Assembly (NCBI GenBank): GCA_009594865.1
Contig: VOPT01000045.1
Location: 1 to 64,000, forward strand
Length of the DNA stretch: 64,000 nucleotides
DNA from: Nitrospira sp.
GTDB taxonomy: Bacteria; Nitrospirota; Nitrospiria; Nitrospirales; Nitrospiraceae
Direction of reading: 5' to 3'
This document shows positions 1-8,700 of this stretch, piece after piece; position 1 is the first letter of the stretch; the number at the start of each line of letters is the position of its first letter. The notes under the pieces were generated by a model. The model searched no databases. It had not been told where the DNA came from and saw only the letters and a list, made by a program, of their open reading frames with translations. A program made the translations under genes and the position numbers.

Positions 1-2397
1 CCGCACATGTTCCAGTTCGACACGCAGGCCTCGGACGGCCCGATCATCGGGTTCTCGTACGAGATGTCGTTGCGGCCGTTTGCGATTCTGAAGGACGAGC
101 ATCCCGGCAAGGGCATGCCCGTTCCAGCCAACACCACCATTCAGGCGGATGTCGCCAAGGGGGCCACGACCCTCACGGTGAAGGATGCCTCCCGCTACCA
201 TCTGAAGACCGAATTGGGCGTGGGCATGGATGAGGTGGGTGGATTCGAATCCGCGCGCATCAGCAAGATCGAGGGTAACACCATTACCTTCGAGCGTCCG
301 CTGAAGTATGCGCACAAGAAGGGCGAAATCGTGTCGGTGGAGTGGATTCGTGAGCGCTGGTATGTGGATGCGGATTTCGGCACCACGTTCTGGCACGATC
401 ACGTGTATGGCTTGGATGGATGGGGACATGGATTCTATTCCACCTTCATCGCCGAGCCGCCCCGGTCCACGTATCATGATCCGGTGACCGGCAAGGAACT
501 GCGGAGCGGCCCTGTGGCCGACATCCACACGACCGAACCGGTGTCGGCGCATATCACGGGTTCGTTCCGCGAGATCGTGACGCAGGTCATGGACTCCAAT
601 CCGCGGACGGCCGAGTTAATTACGTCCGACAACCCGCAAGCGCGCGTCGGCGCCATCTCGGTGGATGGCACGCCGTCCGCGGTCTATCCCGCCAAGCTGA
701 ACACGTCGCCGATGGGCTTCCTGAACGGTGGCGAAGCGACGACGGGCGGCGGGTACAACATGCGTGTCGAGCCGTTGTCGGTGCGGTTGGCGAACAATGG
801 GGACCCATCCCTGTTGTTCAGCAGCCGTGTGCACGGAGATCCCGAGACGCCGATCTTGCGCGCGTATCTGGGTGATCCGATCGTGGTCCGGCTGATCGAA
901 GGATCGGCCAACGAAGTCCACTCGTGGCATATCAGTGGACACTGGTTCCCGATGGAACGGTACAGCAAGAACTCCATTCCCCGAAGCTCGCTACACGTGG
1001 TGATCGGCGAACGGTATGACGCCGCGATCCCGGCCGCAGGTGGGCCGCAGCAAATGGCAGGTGACTACCTGTATTACAGTGGTCGCGCCTCGCACTTTGC
1101 GGAAGGCAGCTGGGGACTGTTCCGCGTGCAGGACAAACCGGACCAGACGTTGAAGCCGCTGCCTGGCCGGGAGGAAATCCCGCAGGCCGCGAAATCGGTC
1201 TGTCCGGCGGATGCACCACTGAAGACCTTCAATGTGTCGGCCATCGACAAGGCGATCCGCTTCAACAAGGGGACGCCGGGCGTGATGGAAGTGGACCTGG
1301 AACGGAAGATGGTCCTGGGTAATGAAACGGGCAAGATGTATGTCCTCGAAGGGGAGAAGGTCAAAGTGGCCTCGGGCAATGTTGAGCCCAGCCCGTTGAC
1401 CCTGCATGTGAATGTCGGCGATTGCATCAAGGTCAATCTCAAGAATGAGATGACCAAGGATCGTGCGGGATTCCATGTGGATCATCTGGCCTTCGATCCG
1501 AAGGATTCCATGGGCATCAATGCCGGGAACAATCCGGGCGACCAAACGGTGGCGCCGGGTCAGAGCCGGACCTACACCTACTATGCCCATCCTGAATTCG
1601 GCGAAAACGCCGCCTTGATTCAGGACTGGGGCAATGTGATTGCGAATCCGCGAAACGGTCTGTTCGGAGCGATCATCATCGGTCCGAAGGGATCGCAGTA
1701 CCGGGATCCGGTCACGGGTGAGGACTTGGCCCACAAGAGCTCCTGGAAGGCAGACGTGATCGTGGACCGGGGCCTGTCGGGGAACGAGACCCGGCAGAAC
1801 TACCGATCGTTCGCGTTGATGTTCCAGGACGAAGACAACATCATCGGCACCAGCTTCATGCCGTACATCCAGAAGGTGGCCGGTGTCACGGCAGTCAACT
1901 ATCGGTCAGAACCGACTGACTACCGTGTCGAGAAGGGCTGTGCCTATAGCGAAGTGTTCGCATGCGTGAAGGCGGGCGACACCCCCGTCACGCCGACGAT
2001 CGCGGCCCATGTGGGCGACCAAGTCGTGGTCCACGTGCTGGGCGCGTTCAGCGAGCAGGTGCAGCTCTTCAGCGTGTCTGGTCACGAGTGGAAGCACGAG
2101 CCCTATATGAGCGGTGCGGATCTCGTCAGCACGATGGAGTTCGGTGGCACCGAAGTGATCAATGCCTGGTTGAACGGCGGCGCCGGAGGGCCGAATGGCA
2201 TTCCCGGCGACTACATCTGGCTGAATCAACGGCCGGGGTACCTGGATGCCGGGCATTGGGGCATGTTGCGGGTGCTTGACCGTGACAGCCGTGCGATTCT
2301 GCCGCTCAGCGGACAGGCGCCGGCCACGCAGCAGGCGGAGGAACCAGCTCCGGCCCAGGTGATCCCTGTGGTCTCGAAAGCTGAAGCCGCTCGGTAG
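1..2397 (+). CDS. Giant multicopper oxidase MCO-1, 3' part (5' end outside window)
   Basis: The reading frame is open from base 1, so the gene starts upstream; 798 codons are visible. The fragment aligns by eye with residues 832 to 1645 of the 1645-residue protein at 20610-25547, so the full protein is probably also about 1600 residues. Visible copper-type motifs are FWHDH (fragment codons 131-134), HSWHISGH (307-314) and HVDHLAFD (492-499). The cupredoxin repeats each end in a block resembling GPKGSQYRDP. The Cys-containing type 1 motif (HCHxxxH) is not in this fragment; in the paralogue it lies in the N-terminal half. Size and layout suggest the MofA/MnxG-like class of large bacterial metal oxidases. 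Activity and substrate are inference. It is followed by a hairpin and four exported-protein genes on the same strand. Confidence 0.85.
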   Translation, partial: PHMFQFDTQASDGPIIGFSYEMSLRPFAILKDEHPGKGMPVPANTTIQADVAKGATTLTVKDASRYHLKTELGVGMDEVGGFESARISKIEGNTITFERPLKYAHKKGEIVSVEWIRERWYVDADFGTTFWHDHVYGLDGWGHGFYSTFIAEPPRSTYHDPVTGKELRSGPVADIHTTEPVSAHITGSFREIVTQVMDSNPRTAELITSDNPQARVGAISVDGTPSAVYPAKLNTSPMGFLNGGEATTGGGYNMRVEPLSVRLANNGDPSLLFSSRVHGDPETPILRAYLGDPIVVRLIEGSANEVHSWHISGHWFPMERYSKNSIPRSSLHVVIGERYDAAIPAAGGPQQMAGDYLYYSGRASHFAEGSWGLFRVQDKPDQTLKPLPGREEIPQAAKSVCPADAPLKTFNVSAIDKAIRFNKGTPGVMEVDLERKMVLGNETGKMYVLEGEKVKVASGNVEPSPLTLHVNVGDCIKVNLKNEMTKDRAGFHVDHLAFDPKDSMGINAGNNPGDQTVAPGQSRTYTYYAHPEFGENAALIQDWGNVIANPRNGLFGAIIIGPKGSQYRDPVTGEDLAHKSSWKADVIVDRGLSGNETRQNYRSFALMFQDEDNIIGTSFMPYIQKVAGVTAVNYRSEPTDYRVEKGCAYSEVFACVKAGDTPVTPTIAAHVGDQVVVHVLGAFSEQVQLFSVSGHEWKHEPYMSGADLVSTMEFGGTEVINAWLNGGAGGPNGIPGDYIWLNQRPGYLDAGHWGMLRVLDRDSRAILPLSGQAPATQQAEEPAPAQVIPVVSKAEAAR

Positions 2398-2417
2398 CGA
2401 CGGTCTGGGCTAAGCGG

Positions 2418-2459
2418 TCGGGGGGATTCGGACGCGAAGTATGGTTCGAGTCCCCCCGA
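2418..2459 (+). terminator. Hairpin after MCO-1
   Basis: TCGGGGGGA (2418-2426) is complementary to TCCCCCCGA (2451-2459), and pairing continues imperfectly inward. Only a weak T-rich stretch follows (TCTCGTTCCTC). It lies 20 bases after the MCO-1 stop. It could terminate transcription, or reduce readthrough into the downstream small genes. A strong hairpin also follows MCO-2. Confidence 0.5.
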
Positions 2460-2543
2460 TCTCGTTCCTCAGCAGAAGCGGAGACGGTGGCCGTGCGGAT
2501 GCACGATGATGAGTCAGCAGAGTGGAGGGCGGACCGCGGCGTC

Positions 2544-3146
2544 ATGGTGAAGTGCGTACGCGCCTTGGGAATCCTTGGGCTGGTGCTCTCAAGTCTGCTC
2601 GGATGCGGGATGGGATCGGCCTGGGCGTTCGAATTTTCAGGGCAGCGCATCATCAAGATCCAAGGCGTGCGGGTTGTTGCGCAGGTGAATGCGAAGGAGG
2701 ACCGCTGGCGGTTTGAGTATGAATATCCGCAGGGCGGCGTGATGGCGGCGATCATCCGACAAGATCGCCAAACCGCATGGTTGCTCCTCTCCAATCGTCG
2801 GTTGTATTTCGAAGTGCCGATCGCGTCGGAACACGGGTTGTTTGTCGCCAAGACCTTGGACGGCGAAGTGTCGCGTGAACGAATCGGTGTGCAAGACCTC
2901 AACGGACATGCGACGGAATTGTTCGAAGTCACGCTCGCCGAGGGCGCGGAGCGAAAACAGTATTATCAATGGGTCACGGTGGCGGAAAAATTTCCTCTGA
3001 AAACTGTCAGCAAACAGGGCGACTGGTCGGTGGAGTATCGACATGTAGTGTTTACGGAACAATCAGCGCTCATGTTCGAGTTGCCGCAACGATTTGATCG
3101 AGGGAATCCCCTGCCCAAGCGGGAAGCGACCCCCTCGTCACGGTAA
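2544..3146 (+). CDS. Exported LolA/DUF4412-like protein
   Basis: A 200-residue protein with an N-terminal hydrophobic segment ending in AWA|FEF, a good signal peptidase site. An LLGC lipobox-like tetrapeptide just before it leaves lipoprotein processing possible. The mature part is rich in alternating beta-strand patterns (DRWRFEYEYP, WLLLSNRRLYFEVP), like the one-sided barrel of LolA or DUF4412 proteins that bind hydrophobic ligands. The start was chosen so that the signal peptide begins at the N terminus; GTG at 2487 or ATG at 2499 would add an unlikely extension. It sits between MCO-1 and a blue copper protein, so a maturation or envelope role for that system is possible but not shown. Confidence 0.6.
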   Translation: MVKCVRALGILGLVLSSLLGCGMGSAWAFEFSGQRIIKIQGVRVVAQVNAKEDRWRFEYEYPQGGVMAAIIRQDRQTAWLLLSNRRLYFEVPIASEHGLFVAKTLDGEVSRERIGVQDLNGHATELFEVTLAEGAERKQYYQWVTVAEKFPLKTVSKQGDWSVEYRHVVFTEQSALMFELPQRFDRGNPLPKREATPSSR

Positions 3147-3185
3147 CGAAAAAGGCGCGCTGTCGACCGGAGGGGCGGAGGTCAG

Positions 3186-3968
3186 ATGCATATGGTAAAA
3201 CGTGGTGTCACACGTGCGGCTATGGTCGGTTGTGCAGTCTTCCTTGCGCTGCTGGGCATTCAGTCCCAGGAGCTGCGCGCTTATGAAGTGCAACCCGTCT
3301 CCAACGGGGGCATGTTGCAAGGAACGGTGAAATTGAAGGGCGAGGCACCGGCGCCCAAACAGTTCGAACTACGGCGATATCCGGACCGGACCTTTTGCGG
3401 GGCCCTGTCTGATGGCAGCGGGTATCGCCTGCTTCGGGAAGTCAATGTGGGACAAGCGGGGGGACTGAAGGATGTCGTCGTTGTGATCGAAGACATCAGC
3501 CAAGGCAAACCGTTCGCGGCCGTGGAGGCGCAGGTGGAAGCCAACGTGTGCCAGTTTTTTCCCTTCGTGACGATTGTCGCGCAGCAGCAGGGCATCACGG
3601 TGACGAATCGCGACCCGGTGTTTCACGATATCCAGGGCTATACGTATGATCAGGCGGGGATTGATATTGTCCTGCATCGCCCATCCTTGAAAGCGACGGG
3701 TACGACCGAGATGGTGAAGCTGGTGAAGGGCCGGAAAGTCTTCACCATGCAGTGCGGCATGCACCCCTATATGCAGAATTGGGGCTATGCGGTGGATAAT
3801 CCCTATTATGCCGTGACGGATCTGGAGGGAACCTTTTCAATCGGCGACCTCCCGCCGGGCACCTACAAGGTGCGGGTGTGGCATCCCGTTCTCGGCGTGC
3901 AGGAACATCCTGTGACGGTGACGGCTGGGGGAGCGACGACACTGGAGGTTTCATTTGAAGACAAATAG
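3186..3968 (+). CDS. Secreted blue copper (amicyanin-type) protein with C-terminal beta-sandwich
   Basis: A 260-residue protein with a signal peptide (hydrophobic residues about 11-26). A cupredoxin-like region carries a full type 1 copper ligand set: H147 (in FHDIQ), then C190, H193 and M196 in CGMHPYM. The C-x2-H-x2-M spacing is the short ligand loop known from amicyanin. The C-terminal 50 residues (TDLEGTFSIGDLPPGTYKV) match carboxypeptidase-regulatory-like domains. It is a probable periplasmic one-electron carrier, and its position beside MCO-1 makes it a candidate electron partner. GGAGG lies 4 bases before ATG 3186 and 10 before ATG 3192, so either may be the start. A paralogue lies at 25715-26704. 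Confidence 0.75.
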   Translation: MHMVKRGVTRAAMVGCAVFLALLGIQSQELRAYEVQPVSNGGMLQGTVKLKGEAPAPKQFELRRYPDRTFCGALSDGSGYRLLREVNVGQAGGLKDVVVVIEDISQGKPFAAVEAQVEANVCQFFPFVTIVAQQQGITVTNRDPVFHDIQGYTYDQAGIDIVLHRPSLKATGTTEMVKLVKGRKVFTMQCGMHPYMQNWGYAVDNPYYAVTDLEGTFSIGDLPPGTYKVRVWHPVLGVQEHPVTVTAGGATTLEVSFEDK

Positions 3969-4485
3969 TCGCACAGGCGTATTGCCCCTGTTGCTGGGCT
4001 ACGTCCTGTGTCTCATGGGGCTCGGGTGGTTCGGCGATGCACGGGCGGCAGAGACGGATGCCGCCCGCCCCGGGCGAGTAGAGGTCGTGTTGGCCGCTGA
4101 GTATCGGAAGGATGGCGAGGCGATTAAGCAAGATTTCGTGGAGGCCGGCCTGGCCAATGTGCACCTTCAATTTATGAAGCAAGGTCAACCGCCGCCGAAT
4201 ATCGGCGTGGGGAGGGAGGTGACGGCCGAGCGGGCTCGAACAGCCATTCGCCTGGCCAAGAAATACAATCGTGGCGTGACCATTCTGTTGCCCACGCACC
4301 TCTTTCCCCCCCACTACGTGACAATCGCGTCATCCAGTTTCGATGATACGGTGGAATGTGCGATTCAGGAGGACGAACTGAGGCAGTTGGAAGATCCGGC
4401 GTTGACGACCGAGCAGTTTCACGACCTCTACCGGCAATTCACCGTCATGCGAGTGCCGGCCTCTAAGAAAGGGCGGGTGTTTTGA
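3955..4485 (+). CDS. Exported protein of unknown function (TTG start)
   Basis: A 176-residue protein beginning at TTG, 7 bases after GGAGG, and overlapping the end of the blue copper gene by 14 bases, which implies translational coupling. A signal peptide ends near ARA|AETDA. The mature part has one Cys, in VECAI, and contains no family I recognise. Its stop overlaps the start of the next gene (TGATG), so 3186-4892 is almost certainly one operon. By context it is an accessory exported protein of the copper-oxidase module. Confidence 0.65.
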   Translation: MKTNSRTGVLPLLLGYVLCLMGLGWFGDARAAETDAARPGRVEVVLAAEYRKDGEAIKQDFVEAGLANVHLQFMKQGQPPPNIGVGREVTAERARTAIRLAKKYNRGVTILLPTHLFPPHYVTIASSSFDDTVECAIQEDELRQLEDPALTTEQFHDLYRQFTVMRVPASKKGRVF

Positions 4486-4892
4486 TGAAGACCAGCCTCT
4501 GTGTCGTAGCGATTCTCTTGTCAGTATCCGGTCTGGCCCACAGTGCCCTTGCGGGGTCAGTGAAAGATGCCCGTGAGCACGGGGCCGCCATGTTGCGGGA
4601 TGCCGAGGACATGGTCATGCATGGAGGAATGGGGGATGCCAAAGCAATCGTTCATCATTGTCGGGAAGTCAAAAAACATGCGGAAGCCATCATTAAAGCC
4701 CTCCCCCCGGCCGATCAACATGGCAAGGATGCGTTGCCTCATCTGAAAGATGCGATTGCCTATTGCGAGCGGGTGGCCAAGATGGGGGATGATGTCGACC
4801 CAGGGGCGACCTTGAACCCCGCGACGAAGGCGCGTGCGGCCGCCCGGGAGGCGATGAAGCACGTCACGGCGGTCAAAGACGGCGGCGCCTAA
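4485..4892 (+). CDS. SmbP-like small metal-binding protein
   Basis: A 135-residue exported protein with a signal peptide (SALA|GSVKD). The mature part is predicted all-helical with repeated His, as in HHCREVKKHAEA, DQHGKDALPHLKDA and AMKHV. This resembles the periplasmic four-helix small metal-binding protein SmbP, described in Nitrosomonas europaea as binding Cu and other divalent metals. The start overlaps the previous stop. A periplasmic metal buffer fits its place at the end of the MCO-1 operon. The family call is by pattern only. Confidence 0.65.
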   Translation: MKTSLCVVAILLSVSGLAHSALAGSVKDAREHGAAMLRDAEDMVMHGGMGDAKAIVHHCREVKKHAEAIIKALPPADQHGKDALPHLKDAIAYCERVAKMGDDVDPGATLNPATKARAAAREAMKHVTAVKDGGA

Positions 4893-4899
4893 CGAGCTC

Positions 4900-5544
4900 T
4901 CAGCGCGCCGGGGACGACGGTGACGACGGTGGTGTGACGGTCGCAGGCGTAAAGGGGCTCACCGCGTTTTGGTCCCGCCCGGCTTGAAACGAGGCGAGGA
5001 ACTGTTTCACGGCAGGCATCAGTGCGCCTTTGCTTGCGGCCGGTGTTTTAATTCTCACCCCTCGGCCTTCGTTGCGGCCCAGTGAAAAAATGTGCATCTC
5101 CAAGACGGTGGTCTTCTTGTCGTCTTGATACGTGAAGCTCAGTTGTTTGGCGGGAAATCCGGCCAGAGTCGTCGCTTGTTCCTTCTCCCAGGTCACTTTT
5201 CTATTCCGTTTGGCATGCAGCTCCGTGATGATGCGTCGGTGAGCCGCAGTAAATTCGTCGAGCGTCTGCCTCCCGTCCTGACTCTTGCCTTCGATCACGT
5301 TCATAAATCCTGATAACGCAATTTGACTGCTCTCTACCGACGGGTACAGCGTCACGCCCATGCCGTCCGGCATCGGGTCGCCAAGCCGCCAATCTTGCGG
5401 GTATCGCACGGAAAACCCGAAGCGGGCATTCGTATAGAGCTGCGCATCAGCGGTATCCTCCGCAAGAGCCGTGGCGTGTGTGATGTAAATTGTTCCGAGG
5501 GGATTACATAGTAGCACGCTCAAAAGCACCCGACACATCCTCAT
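4900..5544 (-). CDS. Exported PsbP/DUF1795-like protein
   Basis: A 214-residue protein with an N-terminal signal segment (VLLSVLLCNPLGTIYI). The motif FGFSVRYPQDWRLG is typical of the PsbP or DUF1795-like fold (short domain beginning with a YP.DW motif). It ends in a low-complexity Pro/Ser/Thr tail. The chosen ATG has AAGGAG 12 bases upstream. It is convergent with the MCO-1 operon (8-base gap) and follows the SUMF1 gene on the same strand by 31 bases, so those two are probably cotranscribed. The function is unknown. Confidence 0.6.
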   Translation of the reverse strand: MRMCRVLLSVLLCNPLGTIYITHATALAEDTADAQLYTNARFGFSVRYPQDWRLGDPMPDGMGVTLYPSVESSQIALSGFMNVIEGKSQDGRQTLDEFTAAHRRIITELHAKRNRKVTWEKEQATTLAGFPAKQLSFTYQDDKKTTVLEMHIFSLGRNEGRGVRIKTPAASKGALMPAVKQFLASFQAGRDQNAVSPFTPATVTPPSSPSSPAR

Positions 5545-5575
5545 AGGATTTTCATACTCCTTGTGCATCAACGAA

Positions 5576-6499
5576 TTATTGGGTCAGTGATCGCGCGCAG
5601 CGGACGCCCACTGTGGCACTGCGCTGATCCGGCAACGCGCCGCCGCGTGTGGCGGTTCGTAGCAACGCGGGAGCGCTTTTCCAGGAGCCACCGCGGACGA
5701 CTTTGTATCGGCCGGTGTTGGGGCCTGGTGGGTTTCGCTCGGGCATGACCTTGTAGTAATCGATGCCGAACCAGTCTTGAACCCACTCCGCGGCGTTGCC
5801 GGCCATGTGGTGCATGCCATAGGGGCTTCGTCCCTGCTCTCCGCTCTCGACCGGTGCCACAATCGGAATTTCGTGCACGTGATACTGCCCGAACATTGCA
5901 AGGTTCGGTTCAGGCATGGTGTGTCCCCAGGGGAACAGATTCGCTTCTGATCCGCGCGCCGCCTTTTCCCATTCCGCCTCCGTCGGGAGGCGTTTGCCCT
6001 GCGCCAGGCAGAACTGCGAAGCCTCAGCCCAGGTGAGATACAGAGCCGGCCATCGCGCGAGCGTCTCATCGGAGACGGCATGAACCGAGACCATATGCCA
6101 AATCAGGCGCTGCAGTTCAGGCGAGGGGGTTCGTTGCTGGCGCTGCAGATAGGCGAGGTATTGCCCCAGACTCACTTCATCCCGATCCATCTCATACCGG
6201 TCGAGCCAGACGCGGCGCTGCGGTTGTTCCGTATCGTCGTAGTGACTGTTGGATTCGAAGAGCAATTCGGTCGTCTGATTCGTTCCCATGAGAAACCACC
6301 CTTCCGGCACCTGGAGCATAGGCGGAGCCGGGGCCGATTCGGCAATCGACGGAAGATGTCGCAACAACTCCGGTTTCATGTCAGAGAGGGCCGTCGAGGG
6401 AACGAACAGGATGACGCCGAGCAACAGCACCAGCGGAAGCCGATACGTGGCAGGGGCGTCGAAGGGAATATGTGCGGGGAGGTGCCTGCTAGGGATCAC
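5576..6499 (-). CDS. SUMF1/FGE-fold exported protein (non-catalytic type)
   Basis: About 307 residues from a GTG start; a much longer open frame upstream has no coding character and overlaps the divergent pdhA. An N-terminal hydrophobic segment (PLVLLLGVILFVPSTALS) suggests export or anchoring. The SUMF1 fold is clear: [59 protein letters not shown] and VRGGSWKSAP, with terminal VGVRCARS. The paired active-site cysteines of true formylglycine-generating enzymes (CxxxxC after the RGGSW block) are absent. Two more members lie at 26786-28713. No RBS is visible, so the exact start is uncertain. Confidence 0.75.
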   Translation of the reverse strand: MIPSRHLPAHIPFDAPATYRLPLVLLLGVILFVPSTALSDMKPELLRHLPSIAESAPAPPMLQVPEGWFLMGTNQTTELLFESNSHYDDTEQPQRRVWLDRYEMDRDEVSLGQYLAYLQRQQRTPSPELQRLIWHMVSVHAVSDETLARWPALYLTWAEASQFCLAQGKRLPTEAEWEKAARGSEANLFPWGHTMPEPNLAMFGQYHVHEIPIVAPVESGEQGRSPYGMHHMAGNAAEWVQDWFGIDYYKVMPERNPPGPNTGRYKVVRGGSWKSAPALLRTATRGGALPDQRSATVGVRCARSLTQ

Positions 6500-6673
6500 G
6501 TGCGTACGGTTTTCGCGCTTCTGCGATGCAGGTAATCCGGCCAGGCCTACTATACCGGCATCCGATTGTCGGGAACAAGATTCAAGTGTCGCATCCGGCG
6601 GAAGATGATTTGCTGATGCCGCAGACACGGTGCCCGCTATCGGGGTTGAGTCGGCTTGTCGTCGCCATGCATA

Positions 6674-7651
6674 ATGGGCGATATGGACAGAGAGGATCTG
6701 TTGTCCCTCTATCGCCAGATGTTGCTGATCCGCCGGTTTGAAGAAAAATCGGCCGAGATGTATGCGCTCGCCAAGATTGCCGGTTTTCTCCATCTCTACA
6801 TCGGGGAAGAAGCCATCGCCGTCGGCGCGATTGCCGCGCTGCGGCAGGACGATTATGTCATCAGCGCCTATCGAGACCACGGGCACTGCCTGGCTCGCGG
6901 GTCGGATCCTGGCAAGGTGATGGCCGAACTCTTCGGTAAGGCGACCGGCTTGTGTCAGGGCAAGGGTGGCTCCATGCATCTGGTGGACCTCCCGAAGCGG
7001 TTCATGGGCGGCTACGCGATTGTCGGCGGGCACATTCCCTTGGCCACCGGACTCGCCTTCGCCTCGAAATATCAGAAGCAGGACCTGGTGACCGTCTGTT
7101 TTTTCGGGGAAGGTGCGGTGCCGAGCGGCCAGGCGCATGAAGCGTTTAATCTCGCGGCATTATGGAAACTGCCGGTGATCTTCATTTGTGAGAATAATCG
7201 ATATGGCATGGGCACGCCCGTGCAACGGGCCGTGGCTTTGTATGAGAATGTCGCGGAAGCCGCGCGTTCTTATGGCATTGCGGCCGAGCGTGTCGACGGC
7301 ATGGATGTGTTGGCTGTGCGCGCGTTGATGCGAAACGTGGTGGATCAGGTTCGAGCAGGCCAGGGGCCGTATTTTATTGAAGCGATGACGTATCGCTTCA
7401 TGGGGCACTCGATGGCCGATCCTTCCCACGGTCACTACCGGACCAAAGACGAAGTGGAGGAACATCGCAAGCGCGACCCGCTGGTGGTACTGAAGGAGAC
7501 GATGTTGAGCCAGGCGCACTGCAGCGAGGCCGACTTCAAGGAGCTTGAGCGGGAGGTCGGCGACGTGGTGACGGCTGCGGTGAAATTCGCGGACGAAAGC
7601 CCGTTCCCCGATCCTGCGAGCCTGCATACCGATGTCATGGTGGAAGACTAG
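6674..7651 (+). CDS. pdhA: Pyruvate (or acetoin) dehydrogenase E1 component alpha subunit
   Basis: A 325-residue thiamine-diphosphate enzyme subunit. The TPP/Mg motif begins FFGEGAVPSGQAHEAFN and ends about 25 residues later at CENN. HGHCLARG and GKGGSMHL are also typical of E1-alpha. With the beta subunit it would decarboxylate pyruvate and acetylate the lipoyl arm of E2. ATG 6674 was preferred over an upstream TTG; ATG 6683 is also possible. Followed 8 bases later by E1-beta, then E2 and lipA. Acetoin dehydrogenase subunits are near-identical in sequence, so the substrate is inferred from housekeeping context. Confidence 0.9.
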   Translation: MGDMDREDLLSLYRQMLLIRRFEEKSAEMYALAKIAGFLHLYIGEEAIAVGAIAALRQDDYVISAYRDHGHCLARGSDPGKVMAELFGKATGLCQGKGGSMHLVDLPKRFMGGYAIVGGHIPLATGLAFASKYQKQDLVTVCFFGEGAVPSGQAHEAFNLAALWKLPVIFICENNRYGMGTPVQRAVALYENVAEAARSYGIAAERVDGMDVLAVRALMRNVVDQVRAGQGPYFIEAMTYRFMGHSMADPSHGHYRTKDEVEEHRKRDPLVVLKETMLSQAHCSEADFKELEREVGDVVTAAVKFADESPFPDPASLHTDVMVED

Positions 7652-7659
7652 GAACGTCT

Positions 7660-8637
7660 ATGTTGTTGTCCTATCGGGAAGCCCTCAACCAGGCTATGCG
7701 GGAGGAAATGCGCCGCGATCCGCGCATCTTTTTGATCGGCGAAGAAGTCGGGTATTACCAGGGCGCGTTCAAGGTCACAAAGGGATTCGTGGAGGAGTTC
7801 GGGCCGCAGCGGGTGGTGGATACGCCCATTACCGAGGCCGGGTTTACCGGACTGGCGATCGGCGCGGCCATGGCGGGCCTGCGTCCGATTGTCGAACTGA
7901 TGACCATGAACTTCGGGATTGTGGCCCTTGACCAGATCGTCAATAACGCGGCCAAGATCCGGTACATGTCTGGCGGCCAGCTTTCGGTGCCGCTCGTGAT
8001 TCGCGGGCCGGGCAGCGCGGCGCATCAGTTGGGGGCGCAGCATTCGCAGAGTTTAGAGGCCTGGTTCTGCCATGTGCCGGGCTTGAAGGTGATCGCTCCG
8101 GCCACGCCGCATGACGCCAAGGGCCTGCTGAAGAGCGCCATTCGCGATCACAACCCGGTGATCTTCATTGAGGCACAACTGCTCTATGGCACCAAGGGCG
8201 AAGTCGACGAAGGGGAGTACACCATCCCGATTGGCCAGGCGGACGTGAAGCGGCAAGGGACCGATGTGACCATCGTGGCCTATTCCAAAATGTTGCTGGT
8301 GGCGCTGGAAGCCGCCGAGCAGTTGAGCCGTGAAGATCTCGACGTGGAGGTGATCGATCCCCGCACGCTCAAACCTCTCGACCTCCAGACCATCGTGACG
8401 TCGGTCAGAAAGACGGGGCGTTTGGTGATTGTCGAGGAAGGATGGCGATTTTGCGGGCTGGGTGCGCAAATTGCGGAGAGCATCTACAGCGCGGCATTCG
8501 ATTATTTGGACGCCCCAATTGCCCGGGTTACCGGTGAGGACGTGCCGATCCCGTACAGCCGCCCGCTGGAAGATGCCGCCATTCCGGACGTGCCGCGTGT
8601 TGTCGCGGCCGTGAAATCAATGTGTGGTGCCGCATGA
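7660..8637 (+). CDS. pdhB: Pyruvate (or acetoin) dehydrogenase E1 component beta subunit
   Basis: A 325-residue protein with the full transketolase pyrimidine-binding and C-terminal domains of the E1-beta family: REALNQAMREEMRRD, GEEVGYYQGAFKVTKG, VDTPITEAGFTGLAIGAA and DPRTLKPLD. It forms a heterotetramer with E1-alpha in the cytoplasm. The ATG lies 8 bases after the pdhA stop. Length and order (alpha-beta-E2) are normal for the complex. No dihydrolipoamide dehydrogenase (E3) gene is present, so E3 must be encoded elsewhere. Confidence 0.92.
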   Translation: MLLSYREALNQAMREEMRRDPRIFLIGEEVGYYQGAFKVTKGFVEEFGPQRVVDTPITEAGFTGLAIGAAMAGLRPIVELMTMNFGIVALDQIVNNAAKIRYMSGGQLSVPLVIRGPGSAAHQLGAQHSQSLEAWFCHVPGLKVIAPATPHDAKGLLKSAIRDHNPVIFIEAQLLYGTKGEVDEGEYTIPIGQADVKRQGTDVTIVAYSKMLLVALEAAEQLSREDLDVEVIDPRTLKPLDLQTIVTSVRKTGRLVIVEEGWRFCGLGAQIAESIYSAAFDYLDAPIARVTGEDVPIPYSRPLEDAAIPDVPRVVAAVKSMCGAA

Positions 8638-8700
8638 GGCATGGTTGCCGGAGAAGACAGGCCGGTCATCGCAGACTCGCTGCGTCATGGAGGAGAATAC

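Noticed and set aside
2418..2460. tRNA-like 3' end (GGTTCGAGTCCCCCCGA) after MCO-1
   Set aside because: It resembles a T-arm and acceptor strand, but no D-arm, anticodon arm or matching 5' half at tRNA distance is present. A simple hairpin explains it.
6500..7138. Extension of the minus-strand SUMF1 protein to 520 residues
   Set aside because: The added part overlaps the divergent pdhA and lacks domain character. The signal-like segment starts near 6499.
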